A DNA stretch of 64,000 nucleotides, from positions 310,001 through 374,000 of the forward strand of contig NZ_CP024313.1 of the NCBI RefSeq assembly GCF_002944315.1, read 5' to 3'. Every line of letters begins with the position of its first letter. Position 1 is the first letter of the stretch. Both the position numbers and the translations under genes were made by a program. This document shows positions 46,076-57,324 of this stretch, piece after piece. The notes below the pieces were generated by a model. The model was not told the DNA's origin. It saw only the letters and a list, made by a program, of their open reading frames with translations, and searched no databases. The DNA is from Rhizobium sp. NXC24 (GTDB lineage: Bacteria > Pseudomonadota > Alphaproteobacteria > Rhizobiales > Rhizobiaceae).

Positions 46076-49000
46076 ATGGCATGCAGCAGAACGTTCATCG
46101 GCTCACTGCACCGCAGACGGAAATCTGGCTGGCCGAACAACTCACGCCGGGGACCGCGCGCTATAACATCGCCGAATATCTGGAAATCCAGGGGCCGGTC
46201 GATCAAATTTTGTTCGAGAGGGCGCTACGCCAGACGGTGTGCGAGGCAGAGAGCTTGCACGTTAGTTTCTTCGATGGTGACGAGGGGCCGCGGCAAATTC
46301 GTCGCCGCCGGACCGACTGGTCCTTCCCGGTGATCGACGTCAGTGCCGAAGCCGATCCACGCGCTGCGGCAGAGGCCTGGATGCAGGCGGACCTCGCCCG
46401 GCCGGCCGATCTGGTGCACGGGCCGCTCTTCGCCTACGCCCTGTTCCACGCGGGGCCTGACCGTGCCTTCTGGTTCCAACATTATCACCACATAGTCATG
46501 GACGGTTACGGCGCGGCGCTGCTGGCGCGCCGTTTGGCTGATGTGTACACGGCGTTGGCCGCAGGCCGGGTGCCGGAGCGTTCCCCGTTCCCCACATTTG
46601 CGGAATTGCTTGCGTCGGATGCCGAGTACCGCCAGACAGAAGCTTTCCTGCGGGATCGAGCGTATTGGACCAAGCGCTTTGCAGACCGGCCTGAACCGGC
46701 GGGTGCCCTTGGGTGGCGATCGACGGGCGGCGACATCCTGCGTCATCGGGCACATCTACCGGTTGAGACAGGAGAAGCGTTGCGGGATCTGGCACGGAGG
46801 GCCGGCGCCACCCTGCCACAACTGATGATCGCGCTGGGGGTCGCTTATCTCCATCGAATGCACGACCAAGCGGACCTGGTCATCGGCTGCCCGGTCACGG
46901 CGCGCGCGGGCCGGACGTTGCGGCAAATTCCGAGCATGGTCTCGAATGTGGTGCCGCTGCGCTTGGCGGTGACGCCAGGCACAAGCCTCATGGACCTGAT
47001 CGGCCAGGTTGGCCGGGAGGTACGCCAAGCGCTGCGCCATCAGAGGTATCGGTATGAGGACCTGCGCCGTGACCTCGGCCTCGCGGCCAATCGGCAGCAT
47101 CTGTTCACCACCGCGATCAACATTGAGCCGTTCGACTACTCGCTCAGCTTTGGGGGTCATGTTGCGGCGGCGCGAAACTTGGCCAACGGCCCGGTCCGGG
47201 ACCTCGACCTTTACGTCTTCGATCGCGGTGCCGACGCGCCCTTGGAGATTGCTCTCGATGCCAATGCGACGGTCTACGCGTCCGCCGATCTGGCCGCATA
47301 CCAGGCGCGACTGGAGCTGTTGTTTGAGGCTGTGCTTGCCGCGCCCGGGCGGCCGATCAGTTCGTTTGAGCTGCTCGCGCCCGCGGAGCGCCGGCAGATC
47401 GTGGAGGAGTGGAATGCCACTGCCCGGCCGGTGCCTGAGACCACCTTGCCGGCGCTGTTCGAGCAGCAGGTGTGCCGCAGCCCCGCGGCCACGGCGCTCA
47501 TCTTCGAGGATCAGGAACTCAGCTATGCCAAACTTGACGCCCGCGCTAACCGGCTGGCGCATCACCTGATCGGGCTGGGAATCGGGCCCGATCAGGTGGT
47601 GGCGATCTGCCTGGAGCGCTCGCCGGAGATGGTCGTTGCGCTGCTGGCCATCCTCAAGGCGGGAGCGGCCTACCTGCCGCTCGATCCCGGCTATCCCGAG
47701 GCTCGACTGGGCTTCATGCTCGACGACGCCGGCCCGGCGGCGCTGGTCACCACCTCCGCACTGGCCGCCCGCCTGCCTGCGACCGGTCCCGTCCGCCTGC
47801 TGCTCGACGAGCCGCAGTTGCGGGCCACCATCGCCGCTGCCCCTGCCACCCCTCCCACTGACGCCGACCGCGTTCGCCGGCTCGATATTCGCGACCTCGC
47901 CTACGTCATCTACACCTCTGGCTCCACCGGAACACCCAAGGGCGTCGCCGGACTTCATGCCGGCCTTGTCAATCGTTTGAGCTGGATTGGAGAGCTGCAG
48001 GTCTACGGACAGGGGCCGGTGCTTGCGAAAAGCTCCATCAGCTTCATTGACGGCTCAACCGAACTCCTTGGGGCACTGGTCCATAAGAGTTCGGTCGTGC
48101 TGGCACCATGTGCTATGGCTAGGGACCCTGCCAAGATCGCAAACTTGATCAAGTTGCGAGGCGTCTCTGGGGTCACCCTTGTACCGAGCTTGCTCAATGC
48201 CGTGCTCGATCAGACCGGTTTGCACAGCCTGATCTCGTGCAGAGCTTGGCTGGCCAGCGGTGAAGCGCTGCTCGGAAGCCATGTCGCCGCTCTGAATGCG
48301 CGCCTGCCGGAGGCGCGGTTCTTCAACTTCTATGGCGCATCGGAAGCCACCGGCGACAGCTTATATGCATTATGCACGCTCGATGAACACGATCGGCACA
48401 AACCTCCTCCGATCGGCCGACCGATCTGGAACACTCGTGTGTACGTGCTCGACGGCAGGCTGCGTCCGGTGCCGGCAGGTGTGGCGGGTGAGCTGTACAT
48501 TGCGGGGACGGGTCTGGCGCGAGGGTATTGCGGGCGCCCGAGCCTGACGGCGGAACGGTTCGTGGCATGCCCGTTCGGCGAGCCGGGAGAGCGGATGTAT
48601 CGCACCGGCGATCTGGCGCGATGGCGGGCGGACGGCATGCTCGACTTTCTCGGCCGGGTCGACGACCAGGTCAAAATACGCGGCGTTCGGATCGAGCCGG
48701 CAGAGGTGGCGGCGGCGCTGAGCGCCCATCCGGCGGTCGCACAGGCAGCGGTGGTGGCGCGCGCGGACGGCCCAGGGGGCCAGCAGCTGGTCGGCTATGT
48801 CGTGGCGGTGGCAGGCCAAGACCTCGACGCCCAGGCGCTACGAGCGCATGCGGCGGCGCGGCTGCCCGAACACATGGTGCCGTCGGCGATCGTCGGGCTC
48901 GAGGCCCTGCCCCTCACCCCGAACGGCAAGCTCGACCGCAAGGCGCTGCCGGCGCCCGTCATGGCGACGGCCAAAGATGACTATGTGCCGCCTGAGGGGT

Positions 49001-52000
49001 ATACAGAACAGCTCCTGGCAGCGATCTGGGCTGAGGTGCTGCAGCTTGAGCGTGTCGGTCGACACGACAATTTCTTTGCGCTAGGCGGCCATTCGCTGCT
49101 GGTACCAAAGTTGATTGCACTCTCAGGCCAGGCAGGCTTTCACGCCGATGTGCGCACGATTTTTGAAGCACCCACACTGGCTGCCTTAGCGGCAGCAGTA
49201 ACATCTTGCCGCAGTAACCTCATCGAGGTTCCTGAAAACCGCATTCCGCCGCAGTGCGAAGTGATAACGCCAGCCATGCTGCCGCTGGTGCAGCTGAGCG
49301 AGCGGGAGATCGCTCGGATCGTCGAACATGTGCCCGGCGGAGTGGCGAATATCCAGGACATCTACCCACTGACACCCCTGCAAGAGGGAATGCTGTTCCA
49401 TCATCTGACGGCAACTGCGGGCGATCCCTACCTGTCGCAGGTGACGGTGGGCGTTGACAGCCGGCCGCGCGTGGACAACTTGTTGCAAGCACTACGGGCA
49501 GCGATCCACCGAAATGATGTCCTGCGTTCCGCCGTGCTTTGGCAGGACATGGTAGAGCCGGTGCAGGTGGTATGGCGACAGGCGCATCTCGCGGTCGAAG
49601 AGATCAGTCTCGATCCGCATGCAGGTGATATCGCGGACCAGCTCCGCGTGCAGTTCAACCCCCGACATTTTCGCTTGGATCTCACACAGGCGCCGCTGCT
49701 AAGGGCCCATATAGCACAGGATCCGTCTAACAATCGCTGGGTCCTGCAGTTGCTCTTCCATCATATGGTGGACGATGCTACGTCCTTGAGGCTGCTGTTT
49801 GAGGAAATCCGGGCGCATCTAGCGAACCGGGCCGACCATCTTCCAGTGGCGCAGCCGTTCCGTGAGTTCGTGGCACGAGCTCGGCTCGGCCTGACCGACG
49901 AGAAGCACGAATTGTTTTTCCGGGAAATGCTGGGTGATGTCGATGAGCCGACGGCGCCGTTCGGTTTGCTCGATGTCCAACAGGATGGGACGGCGATCGT
50001 GGAGGCAAGCCGGACGCTGGATTCCCGTTTCGCTGGGCGGCTGCAGGCAGCCGCGCAAGCAGTCGGAGCCGGTGCGGCCAGCCTGTTTCACCTAGCGTGG
50101 GCGCATGTGCTGGCAGCAGTGTCAGGACGAGATGACGTCGTGTTCGGGACCGTGCTGACCGGCCGCCTCCAAGCCGGCATTGGCGCGGATCGAGCACAGG
50201 GACCATTCATCAATACGCTACCGATCCGAATCAGGATTGGCGGTCTGAGCCCGCGAGATGGCGTAAGACTGACGCATGGCCTGCTAGCACGGTTGGTGAG
50301 CCATGAGCACGCGCCGCTCCTCTTAGCGCAGCGTTGTAGCCGGGTCTTGGCGCCGGCGCCATTGTTCAGTGCCCTGCTGAACTACCGTCAGCAACGCGAC
50401 CAACCACAGATTTCTGGTGAATTGGATCGCGCCGAGCAGGGAATTGAGTTTCTCGGTTTTGAGGAGCGGTCCAACTATCCCCTCACGTTTTCGGTGGACG
50501 ATCTGGGAGACACTTTCCGCCTCACGGTGCAAATGGCGTCGACGAGCGAAGTCGATCGGATCTGCACCTATATGACCAATGCACTAGAACAACTGGTAGA
50601 AGCTTTGGAGGTATGGCCCGATATACCGATACAGCGCTTTGAAATTATTTCACCCGCGGAGCGCCGGCAGATCGTGGAGGAGTGGAATGCCACTGCCCGG
50701 CCGGTGCCTGAGACCACCTTGCCGGCGCTGTTCGAGCAGCAGGTGTGCCGCAGCCCCGCGGCCACGGCGCTCATCTTCGAGGATCAGGAACTCAGCTATG
50801 CCAAACTTGACGCCCGCGCTAACCGGCTGGCGCATCACCTGATCGGGCTGGGAATCGGGCCCGATCAGGTGGTGGCGATCTGCCTGGAGCGCTCGCCGGA
50901 GATGGTCGTTGCGCTGCTGGCCATCCTCAAGGCGGGAGCGGCCTACCTGCCGCTCGATCCCGGCTATCCCGAGGCTCGACTGGGCTTCATGCTCGACGAC
51001 GCCGGCCCGGCGGCGCTGGTCACCACCTCCGCACTGGCCGCCCGCCTGCCTGCGGCCGGCCCCGTCCGCCTGCTGCTCGACGAGCCGCAGTTGCGGGCCA
51101 CCATCGCCGCTGCCCCTGCCACCCCTCCCACTGACGCCGACCGCGTTCGCCGGCTCGATATTCGCGACCTCGCCTACGTCATCTACACCTCTGGCTCCAC
51201 CGGAACACCCAAGGGCGTCGCCGTTTCGCATTGCGGCCTCGCCGGCTTCGCGGAAAGCCAGATCGAGCGCTTAGGCGTCACGAGCGCCTCCCGCGTGCTA
51301 CAATTCGCCTCGGTGAGCTTCGATGCCGCTGTTTGGGAGCTGTTGACAGCCTTCGCAGGGGGTGCCTGCCTGGTGCTGCCGCCGCCCGGCCCACTGCTCG
51401 GCAGCCAACTCGCCGCCACCTTGCGCCGCCGTTCTATCACCCATGCCCTGATTCCGCCGTCCGCGCTGGCCAGCAGCGATGCCAACGTCTCGACCGCCTT
51501 GCCCACTTTGTTGGTCGGAGGCGAGGCTTGTTCGCCGGACCTCGTGGCGCGATGGTCGGCTGAGCGCCGGATGATCAACGTCTACGGTCCGACCGAGACG
51601 ACGGTCTTCGCGACGATGAGTGGTCCGCTGACGGCGCCGGAACCTCCTCCGATCGGCCGACCGATCTGGAACACTCGTGTGTACGTGCTCGACGGCAGGC
51701 TGCGTCCGGTGCCGGCAGGTGTGGCGGGTGAGCTGTACATTGCGGGGACGGGTCTGGCGCGAGGGTATTGCGGGCGCCCGAGCCTGACGGCGGAACGGTT
51801 CGTGGCATGCCCGTTCGGCGAGCCGGGAGAGCGGATGTATCGCACCGGCGATCTGGCGCGATGGCGGGCGGACGGCATGCTCGACTTTCTCGGCCGGGTC
51901 GACGACCAGGTCAAAATACGCGGCGTTCGGATCGAGCCGGCAGAGGTGGCGGCGGCGCTGAGCGCCCATCCGGCGGTCGCACAGGCAGCGGTGGTGGCGC

Positions 52001-53277
52001 GCGCGGACGGCCCAGGGGGCCAGCAGCTGGTCGGCTATGTCGTGGCGGTGGCAGGCCAAGACCTCGACGCCCAGGCGCTACGAGCGCATGCGGCGGCGCG
52101 GCTGCCCGAACACATGGTGCCGTCGGCGATCGTCGGGCTCGAGGCCCTGCCCCTCACCCCGAACGGCAAGCTCGACCGCAAGGCGCTGCCGGCGCCCGTC
52201 ATGGCGGGCCGCAGCACGCGAGCGCCGCAGACGCCAGAGGAGGCGCTGCTATGCAAGCTCTACGCCGATCTGTTGGGGCTGGAACGTGTCGGCCCCGAGG
52301 ATAACTTCTTCGAGCTCGGCGGTCACTCGCTGCTCGCCACTCGCCTGGTTTGCCGCATCCGCGCCGCTCTCGCCGTCGAGCTGCCGATCCGGGCCATATT
52401 CGACGCCCCCACCCCCGCCCAGCTCGCCGCTGGTCTCGCCGGGGCCGATCACGAGCAGGCGGCCGCCTCCGCCTCCCTCCATGTGCTCCTGCCGTTGCGC
52501 ACCCAAGGTAGCCGTCCACCGCTTTTCTGCATCCACCCTGCCGGCGGCCTCGCTTGGCCGTATGCCGGTCTCTTGCAGCACCTAAAGGGTCGCCCCCTCT
52601 ACGGCGTGCAGGCCTTGGGTTTCGTCGACGGGGAGACTTCGGAATTATCGATTGAGGCAATGGCCGAAGACTATCTCCACGAGATACACTCAGTGCAACC
52701 TCGTGGCCCCTATCACTTGCTCGGCTGGTCCTTCGGCTGTCATGTCGCCCACGCAATCGCAAATCGCCTGCAGGACAAGGGGGAGCAGGTCTCCCTGCTC
52801 GCATACCTCGACGGCTACCCGATGCGTAACGCGCCCCATGCAGTTGCTCCTGAACCGACTATTCGGGATTTAATGGAGGTGCTGCTCGATGTGTTCTCGG
52901 ACCGGCCGGTCGAGTTCGGGGATGCGGTGCCATCTCCTGCGCAAATCCGGAGGCTCCTTGCAAAGACTGAGGCGTTGGCCACCCTCGACGACCGACTTGT
53001 TGAGAGTATATTCAGGAATTTTCGTGACGCCCCGCGCTTAATGCGAGAATTCAGACCAAGAACCTTCCAAGGGGATCTGTTGTTCTTCCGGGCGACGCTG
53101 ACCGCCAAGGAATCTCAGCCGGAGGACTGGCAGCGCTATGTCACCGGCCGCATCAGTATCCACGACATTGTCTGCCGGCACGAGAAAATGATGCGCCCTG
53201 CCACGCTTTCTGCCATCGGCCCGCTCTTAGCCAGAGCCCTCGAGCGAGCATCGCAAACAGAATCTGCCTCCCTATAA
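46072..53277 (+). CDS. Nonribosomal peptide synthetase, C-A-T-C-A-T-TE
   Basis: 2401 residues. C1 spans 1-430 (HHIVMDG near 137). A1 spans 440-965 ([11 protein letters not shown] near 612), and T1 has LGGHSL near 1004. C2 spans 1065-1490, with HHMVDDA near 1229 where HHxxxDG is usual. A2 spans 1520-2045, T2 has LGGHSL near 2082, and the thioesterase 2140-2390 has GWSFG (nucleophile Ser near 2219). A1 has Ile at PheA position 235 and Asp at 236 (SFIDGSTE), a pattern seen in A domains for beta-amino acids; A2 has the usual FDAAVWE. Outside the core, A1 and A2 are almost identical in DNA. With the first NRPS it makes a four-module line ending in TE release. Confidence 0.94.
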   Translation: MNGMQQNVHRLTAPQTEIWLAEQLTPGTARYNIAEYLEIQGPVDQILFERALRQTVCEAESLHVSFFDGDEGPRQIRRRRTDWSFPVIDVSAEADPRAAAEAWMQADLARPADLVHGPLFAYALFHAGPDRAFWFQHYHHIVMDGYGAALLARRLADVYTALAAGRVPERSPFPTFAELLASDAEYRQTEAFLRDRAYWTKRFADRPEPAGALGWRSTGGDILRHRAHLPVETGEALRDLARRAGATLPQLMIALGVAYLHRMHDQADLVIGCPVTARAGRTLRQIPSMVSNVVPLRLAVTPGTSLMDLIGQVGREVRQALRHQRYRYEDLRRDLGLAANRQHLFTTAINIEPFDYSLSFGGHVAAARNLANGPVRDLDLYVFDRGADAPLEIALDANATVYASADLAAYQARLELLFEAVLAAPGRPISSFELLAPAERRQIVEEWNATARPVPETTLPALFEQQVCRSPAATALIFEDQELSYAKLDARANRLAHHLIGLGIGPDQVVAICLERSPEMVVALLAILKAGAAYLPLDPGYPEARLGFMLDDAGPAALVTTSALAARLPATGPVRLLLDEPQLRATIAAAPATPPTDADRVRRLDIRDLAYVIYTSGSTGTPKGVAGLHAGLVNRLSWIGELQVYGQGPVLAKSSISFIDGSTELLGALVHKSSVVLAPCAMARDPAKIANLIKLRGVSGVTLVPSLLNAVLDQTGLHSLISCRAWLASGEALLGSHVAALNARLPEARFFNFYGASEATGDSLYALCTLDEHDRHKPPPIGRPIWNTRVYVLDGRLRPVPAGVAGELYIAGTGLARGYCGRPSLTAERFVACPFGEPGERMYRTGDLARWRADGMLDFLGRVDDQVKIRGVRIEPAEVAAALSAHPAVAQAAVVARADGPGGQQLVGYVVAVAGQDLDAQALRAHAAARLPEHMVPSAIVGLEALPLTPNGKLDRKALPAPVMATAKDDYVPPEGYTEQLLAAIWAEVLQLERVGRHDNFFALGGHSLLVPKLIALSGQAGFHADVRTIFEAPTLAALAAAVTSCRSNLIEVPENRIPPQCEVITPAMLPLVQLSEREIARIVEHVPGGVANIQDIYPLTPLQEGMLFHHLTATAGDPYLSQVTVGVDSRPRVDNLLQALRAAIHRNDVLRSAVLWQDMVEPVQVVWRQAHLAVEEISLDPHAGDIADQLRVQFNPRHFRLDLTQAPLLRAHIAQDPSNNRWVLQLLFHHMVDDATSLRLLFEEIRAHLANRADHLPVAQPFREFVARARLGLTDEKHELFFREMLGDVDEPTAPFGLLDVQQDGTAIVEASRTLDSRFAGRLQAAAQAVGAGAASLFHLAWAHVLAAVSGRDDVVFGTVLTGRLQAGIGADRAQGPFINTLPIRIRIGGLSPRDGVRLTHGLLARLVSHEHAPLLLAQRCSRVLAPAPLFSALLNYRQQRDQPQISGELDRAEQGIEFLGFEERSNYPLTFSVDDLGDTFRLTVQMASTSEVDRICTYMTNALEQLVEALEVWPDIPIQRFEIISPAERRQIVEEWNATARPVPETTLPALFEQQVCRSPAATALIFEDQELSYAKLDARANRLAHHLIGLGIGPDQVVAICLERSPEMVVALLAILKAGAAYLPLDPGYPEARLGFMLDDAGPAALVTTSALAARLPAAGPVRLLLDEPQLRATIAAAPATPPTDADRVRRLDIRDLAYVIYTSGSTGTPKGVAVSHCGLAGFAESQIERLGVTSASRVLQFASVSFDAAVWELLTAFAGGACLVLPPPGPLLGSQLAATLRRRSITHALIPPSALASSDANVSTALPTLLVGGEACSPDLVARWSAERRMINVYGPTETTVFATMSGPLTAPEPPPIGRPIWNTRVYVLDGRLRPVPAGVAGELYIAGTGLARGYCGRPSLTAERFVACPFGEPGERMYRTGDLARWRADGMLDFLGRVDDQVKIRGVRIEPAEVAAALSAHPAVAQAAVVARADGPGGQQLVGYVVAVAGQDLDAQALRAHAAARLPEHMVPSAIVGLEALPLTPNGKLDRKALPAPVMAGRSTRAPQTPEEALLCKLYADLLGLERVGPEDNFFELGGHSLLATRLVCRIRAALAVELPIRAIFDAPTPAQLAAGLAGADHEQAAASASLHVLLPLRTQGSRPPLFCIHPAGGLAWPYAGLLQHLKGRPLYGVQALGFVDGETSELSIEAMAEDYLHEIHSVQPRGPYHLLGWSFGCHVAHAIANRLQDKGEQVSLLAYLDGYPMRNAPHAVAPEPTIRDLMEVLLDVFSDRPVEFGDAVPSPAQIRRLLAKTEALATLDDRLVESIFRNFRDAPRLMREFRPRTFQGDLLFFRATLTAKESQPEDWQRYVTGRISIHDIVCRHEKMMRPATLSAIGPLLARALERASQTESASL
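47380..47950 (+). repeat. Direct repeat 1, copy a (N-terminal part of A1)
   Basis: 571 bases matching 50653-51223 with two mismatches by my line-by-line reading. It covers the start of the A domain through the A3 phosphate-binding motif. Identity starts and stops abruptly at both ends. Confidence 0.95.
48401..48966 (+). repeat. Direct repeat 2, copy a (C-terminal part of A1)
   Basis: 566 bases identical, as far as I can read, to 51641-52206. It covers from just after the A5 region (PPIGRPIWN) to the end of the adenylation domain (KALPAPVMA). Confidence 0.95.
50653..51223 (+). repeat. Direct repeat 1, copy b (N-terminal part of A2)
   Basis: Partner of 47380-47950; the two mismatches fall together near 51054-51060, and one changes Thr to Ala. 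Confidence 0.95.
51641..52206 (+). repeat. Direct repeat 2, copy b (C-terminal part of A2)
   Basis: Partner of 48401-48966, with no differences seen. Between the two repeats the cores differ in length (450 versus 417 bases) and sequence. Confidence 0.95.
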
Positions 53278-53287
53278 AGGATCCACC

Positions 53288-53506
53288 ATGACTAACCCCT
53301 TCGACGATCCCCATGCTACCTTCCTGGTGCTGGTCAATGACGAGGGTCAGCACTCTCTGTGGCCCGAATTTGTAGACGTCCCTGCTGGCTGGCACACCGG
53401 CTTCGGACCCGCCACCCGCCACGCGTGCCTCGATCAAATCGAGACGCGCTGGACCGACATGCGGCCCAACAGCCTTAAGGCTGCCATCGAAGCAGAGGCC
53501 CCGTAA
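53288..53506 (+). CDS. MbtH-like protein
   Basis: 72 residues with the full family signature: [29 protein letters not shown], and a final DMRPNSL. MbtH proteins bind adenylation domains and are needed for their solubility or activity. It begins 10 bases after the second NRPS stop, with AAAGGA before the ATG, and closes the biosynthetic operon. Confidence 0.95.
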   Translation: MTNPFDDPHATFLVLVNDEGQHSLWPEFVDVPAGWHTGFGPATRHACLDQIETRWTDMRPNSLKAAIEAEAP

Positions 53507-54031
53507 GGGGCCATCACATCCGTGGTTGCGGAGATCGGAACGGAGAATACGGTGCGGCGCCACCAATGGCGCGTGGCGCTGTTTGGCAGCGTCGCTACTT
53601 CCACTCCATCGCGTCGAAGGCGAGCGCGACCGGCCTGAAGCCGCCAGCTCGGCCGGGCGGCCGGGCGACAAAGTGAAGCCGAACTTGCTGCAACGCGCTC
53701 CGTGCCAAGTCCCGACATTCCTTGATTCGGTTTCCAATGCAACAGCGTCAACGACGTGCTGAACGGTGGAGACGGTCAAAAAAATTCTCGAAGGCCGACT
53801 CGCCGGCAATCCTTCAATGACGATATCTCTGATCTCAGAATTCATAAGGGAGCTCCTTTGATTTGAGGCGCACCAGATGAACCCATCAATGCTGCATGCG
53901 GGTTGAAGATTGGGCCTTCACTTGAGGCGGGTCGCCGCGCGTCCCCAGGTGGAACTTACGTACTTGCATTTTGCTGGCGGACCCAGCTTTGATCTGAACT
54001 GTGTGTTTGCGAGGGAAGCCGAATGTTTGTC
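53507..54031. other. Region after the NRPS operon, no recognised gene
   Basis: About 520 bases. A minus-strand ATG at 53845 has a good AAAGGAG site and begins MNSEIRDIVIEGLPASRPS, but the frame then runs antisense across mbtH with no recognisable motif, so at most its first part is a gene remnant. Plus-strand frames are Arg-rich and unconvincing. Confidence 0.4.
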
Positions 54032-54229
54032 ATGAAGGCAGTTCTGATCATGGTCCTTACAACGAGTGCAGGGCAAAAGACCGAGTATTTGGAACTGCCA
54101 GATATGGACAGTTGCGATTTCTCGCGTTTCGAGCTTTCTAAATTCGGGCCGCCAGAAGGCGCGACCAAGATACGCGTGTCTTGCGCACCTCTTAAGGTTT
54201 ACGTCGCTGCACAAACCATGGGTTACTGA
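54032..54229 (+). CDS. Small hypothetical protein
   Basis: 65 residues from the ATG at 54032 (68 from an ATG three codons earlier). MKAVLIMVLTTSAGQKTEYLEL may act as a weak signal or membrane segment, followed by MDSCDFSRFELSKFGPPEGATKIRVSCAPLKVYV with two cysteines. The pattern looks like a conserved small rhizobial protein; function unknown. Confidence 0.45.
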   Translation: MKAVLIMVLTTSAGQKTEYLELPDMDSCDFSRFELSKFGPPEGATKIRVSCAPLKVYVAAQTMGY

Positions 54230-54607
54230 GTGACTGCATCTGAGAAATAGCAGAAACGGAGTTGGGGATCACCAGGCATCAGGAAGGGCTGAGGAAACGG
54301 GTGCCAGCTTCAGGGACCGTGTGCCGTCCGGAGCAACCGAGCACCGATGAAGGCCTGGACCTGCCAGAGGTAGGCCATCTGCTCGGATTGCGAGAGGCGC
54401 AATGCCTTCATCTTGCCGCCGAAAACTTCGGTAGAGTTCGACCGCCCTCCATCCGAGATTACCACCAAGATGGCCTTCAAGAGTGGTGATCGCTATGCAA
54501 GGCAAATTATCCGGATCGAGGCCGAACGGCCTTCTTTAATTTCTGTTTCGGCTGGCGGCTGTCAACTGATCTATGGTTCGGCCAATGCGATATTGGGCGG
54601 GGCTCGC
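54230..54607. other. Region with no recognised gene
   Basis: About 380 bases with only short frames on both strands and no motif or good start signal. It could contain decayed mobile DNA. Confidence 0.4.
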
Positions 54608-55372
54608 TCAATCCTGCAAACTGGTGCTTTCATAATCTCGTAAAGAGGAGAACTGATAACCGCGCTGCTTGAGCTTTCTGATGAGGGCGCGCAGGTTTTC
54701 CTTTCCGTTGAACTTGTCCTGGAACATCGCGTCGTGCATCAAGAGGATCATTTTGCCCGGATTCACAAAGCGGTTGTACGCAAATAAGGAATCGATTTCC
54801 CGGCCCAGTGTTTCCACCGACTGGATGGGCTTACCGTCGCTATAATGTGCCCATTCGTGATCCCAGCCATACAGGTCGAAGCCGGCTTCTCTGACTAACT
54901 CGAAGTTAATCCACTCCTTACCCTACTCACGGACGTCCAACGACAAGTCCTCGGAGGAGGCTGTTTTCAATCGGAAGACGTTTCTGCCGGGAAGACGTGT
55001 TGCGGCGGGCATGGCTAGGCTGAGAACTTCATTGGCTTTGACGAGATCCGTAATTACAGCCTGGCTATCCGAGTAGAAGACGCGGTAGCGGTTATTCGCG
55101 TGGCTATAGCTATGATTGCCAACGGCGACGTTCTCGAGGGAGCGAACCTCGGCCAGAACAGATCGGCCATCTTCTTTGGTCTCAACGTGAACGCCAACCA
55201 TGAACATGGTTGCAGGCACATTCTCTTCGAATAGCACCTGCAGGACATTTTCACTGCCAGGCAGCGGACCATCATCAAATGTGAGATAGATTTTTCGGCC
55301 GGATGCCCAAGTGTCAGGCGCGCAAAAACCGAATGTTATAACTGCTGCGCAAACTATGACCAATCGCACCAC
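54608..55372 (-). pseudogene. Polysaccharide deacetylase (NodB-homology) gene with one in-frame stop
   Basis: A signal peptide (MVRLVIVCAAVITFGFCAPDTWA) is followed by the NodB motif LTFDDGP near residue 30 and the metal-binding HSYSH near residue 92. A TAG at 54923-54925 interrupts the frame after LSLDVRE. The same frame resumes at once with GKEWINFELVREAGFDLYGWDHE and runs to 54608 (KMILLMHD, then LRALIRKLKQRGYQFSSL). Without the stop it would be a 254-residue secreted carbohydrate deacetylase. A single nonsense change, sequencing error or recent inactivation are the options. Confidence 0.8.
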
Positions 55373-55932
55373 GATGCTCTCCTAACGGTTGCCCAATAGT
55401 ACCGAAAAGTCCGGGAAATACAGCGGTCTTCCCTTCACGTGGTTGACTAAGGTTCGCCAGCGAGGCGTTAGCGATGGGATCGAAACAGGAGCGGAACTCG
55501 ATAGGACGATTGTGCCGATAGATGCTGCACAAAGTGCTCGTTGGCCGCATGGGACCAGATTTCGTCAGCCCAGCGCCTGTGGAAGGGCGCCGAAATCCGA
55601 CCGCCCTGCCCCATCAAGAACAACCGCTTCGCCATCGAGATGGCTGTGCCGCCGATCTCAGGTGCCGCCGCCACAGTAACGCGGTCGACGCCGCCTGGGC
55701 GAGCGGGAGATTGCGGCAGCACTCGTCGATCTCGCCGATCATCACATGCTCGGTCTGATAACATCAGGTGAAATTGACGAACTGCTTGGCGCCATCAAAA
55801 AGCGTCCTTGACTCACATCGAAAAACGAGAACATAATAGGAACACATTGGCGGCGGAATGACCCGCCGTTCACCCTCAATACCTTGCTGATGAGACTCCC
55901 TGGCGACAGCGGAGAAGGAAGACGCTTGCCCG
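55373..55932. other. Region with degraded coding traces
   Basis: About 560 bases. Near 55690-55811 a plus-strand frame without a start reads RRRLGEREIAAALVDLADH and ends GEIDELLGAIKKRP, like the C-terminal end of a small protein whose upstream half is in another frame. Nothing else is recognisable. Confidence 0.4.
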
Positions 55933-56145
55933 ATGAGTACCGTAGTCGCCCAAACTGAAGAACCGGAATTTGATCCTGTCGAAGCCGCACTTGCTTTTTG
56001 CGGCGGCGATGTCCGCGCGACAATTGCTGCCCTGTTGGACGAATTGCAATTCGTCCGCGGCCAGTTGGCCTTAAGCGAAGCCGGAATGTCGGTTGGCTTT
56101 ACGCGGGGCTGGAAGCCGCGTTTTGAAATCAAAGGAGATACGTGA
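55933..56145 (+). CDS. Small hypothetical protein, first of a two-gene operon
   Basis: 70 residues: STVVAQTEEPEFDPVEAALAF, CGGDVRATIAALLDELQFVRGQ, and SVGFTRGWKPRF. It is soluble and helical, with no signal. Similar small proteins are common in Rhizobium, but I know no function. TGA overlaps the next ATG (TGATG). Confidence 0.6.
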   Translation: MSTVVAQTEEPEFDPVEAALAFCGGDVRATIAALLDELQFVRGQLALSEAGMSVGFTRGWKPRFEIKGDT

Positions 56146-56903
56146 TGTTAGAGGTCAAGTATGATCCTGAGTGGGATCCGACGCCGAAGGAAGGCGCTTT
56201 AACGGTCAGTGAGACGGACATCGAGGCCGTAAGAGCTCTGGTGAAATACATCAGCGACGACGCGTTTGATCACTTTCACGGAAGTCGGCTTGAATTCCGT
56301 GAAAAGTCTCCGGAGTTTTTGGCTCATATCCGACGTGTCGGAGGTATTGTTGCCAGCTTGCGGCCTACCTCGACCATTGGCCAAGAGGATGTCATTGCGG
56401 TCTACCTGCTGATGAGGTTCATCGGCTACAACGTCTTCGATGTGTTCGGAGATCCGCCGGGCCATCGCGGTAAATCGTTTGAGCTTCAGGAGCTTGAACG
56501 CCCCGTAGATGCGATGCTTGCGAAGCTCATGAACCTAGGAACGCCCGACTTCGAGGGCTTTTTCTGGAGGGAACCTCTCCCGCTCGCCGTCGATGAAGTC
56601 CATCCCAAACTCCTGGAGGAGATCGGCAATCGGCAAGTGCGAATGCTGCAAGTCGATCTTTCTTACCAGAGTGAGGAGTTTTATCTTGGATCACTCGAAA
56701 TGGCATTCGATGACGACAGCGGCAAAGTGTGCGGTGTATTCCGTTTAAACGCCCATCGAAGCGACTTCATCGCTGGCCCTGCCTGGATCGAGACGAAGGC
56801 GGATGTGAATGACGTGATCCAGACCTTTGCCGATGCGATACCCGTGGGTGAGTTCTTTGCTCTGATGCAGGAGGAAGACGAGCCCGCCCATAAGGTCGCC
56901 TGA
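56145..56903 (+). CDS. Hypothetical cytoplasmic protein
   Basis: 252 residues from the ATG at 56145, chosen because AAGGAGA lies at proper spacing; a GTG one codon earlier is possible. The protein is acidic and well ordered (EVKYDPEWDPTPKEGALTV, DDAFDHFHGSRLEFREKSPEF), with no signal, membrane segment or recognised domain. It is translationally linked to the small gene before it, and the next gene starts two bases after its stop, so the three probably form an operon. Confidence 0.65.
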   Translation: MLEVKYDPEWDPTPKEGALTVSETDIEAVRALVKYISDDAFDHFHGSRLEFREKSPEFLAHIRRVGGIVASLRPTSTIGQEDVIAVYLLMRFIGYNVFDVFGDPPGHRGKSFELQELERPVDAMLAKLMNLGTPDFEGFFWREPLPLAVDEVHPKLLEEIGNRQVRMLQVDLSYQSEEFYLGSLEMAFDDDSGKVCGVFRLNAHRSDFIAGPAWIETKADVNDVIQTFADAIPVGEFFALMQEEDEPAHKVA

Positions 56904-56905
56904 TT

Positions 56906-57241
56906 GTGCCCGAAACGCATCCGCCAGCTTACCTATCGCCCACGAAGATCGCGCAACTTCCGAAGCTGTCAAGCTTCCAGGACAGGCATTACGTTCAGAT
57001 CAAATGCAGTTGGTGTCGAAGCCAACATCTTTACGAGCCAGCCGACCTCGTGCAGATTTTCGGTGACCTTCCGTTCATGGGGATCGAGGGGAAGTTCAGG
57101 TGCAGTCAGTGTGGGAAGAAAGAGTACCTCACGTCGAAGCTACGATCCGTTAGCGGCGCTGAAGCCGTCGGCATTACTGTCCGCCGCCTTGTCAGGATCG
57201 AAACGCTCAGGCGTCCCGTCTGGAAAGATGAAAAGCGGTAA
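56906..57241 (+). CDS. Hypothetical zinc-ribbon protein
   Basis: 111 residues from a GTG just after the preceding stop. Two cysteine pairs, CSWC and CSQCGKKEYL, spaced about 38 residues apart, suggest a zinc ribbon. The C-terminus is basic (VRRLVRIETLRRPVWKDEKR). DNA or RNA binding is a guess from this pattern only. Confidence 0.6.
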   Translation: MPETHPPAYLSPTKIAQLPKLSSFQDRHYVQIKCSWCRSQHLYEPADLVQIFGDLPFMGIEGKFRCSQCGKKEYLTSKLRSVSGAEAVGITVRRLVRIETLRRPVWKDEKR

Positions 57242-57324
57242 GGCGACAACGGCGCGAGTGGCGTCGTAGACACCTCCACAGAATTTTACGATGATAGTTG
57301 TAGGAAGAATGAGGAAGCGGGCTG

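Noticed and set aside
46756..47958. 400-residue minus-strand frame within the second NRPS, with a partial copy at 50650-51231
   Set aside because: The frame exists twice only because the NRPS A domains are duplicated; Gly/Arg-rich product without motifs.
53153..53845. 230-residue minus-strand frame starting with a good ribosome-binding site
   Set aside because: Most of it is antisense to mbtH and the NRPS end. At most the first 30-40 codons could be a gene remnant.
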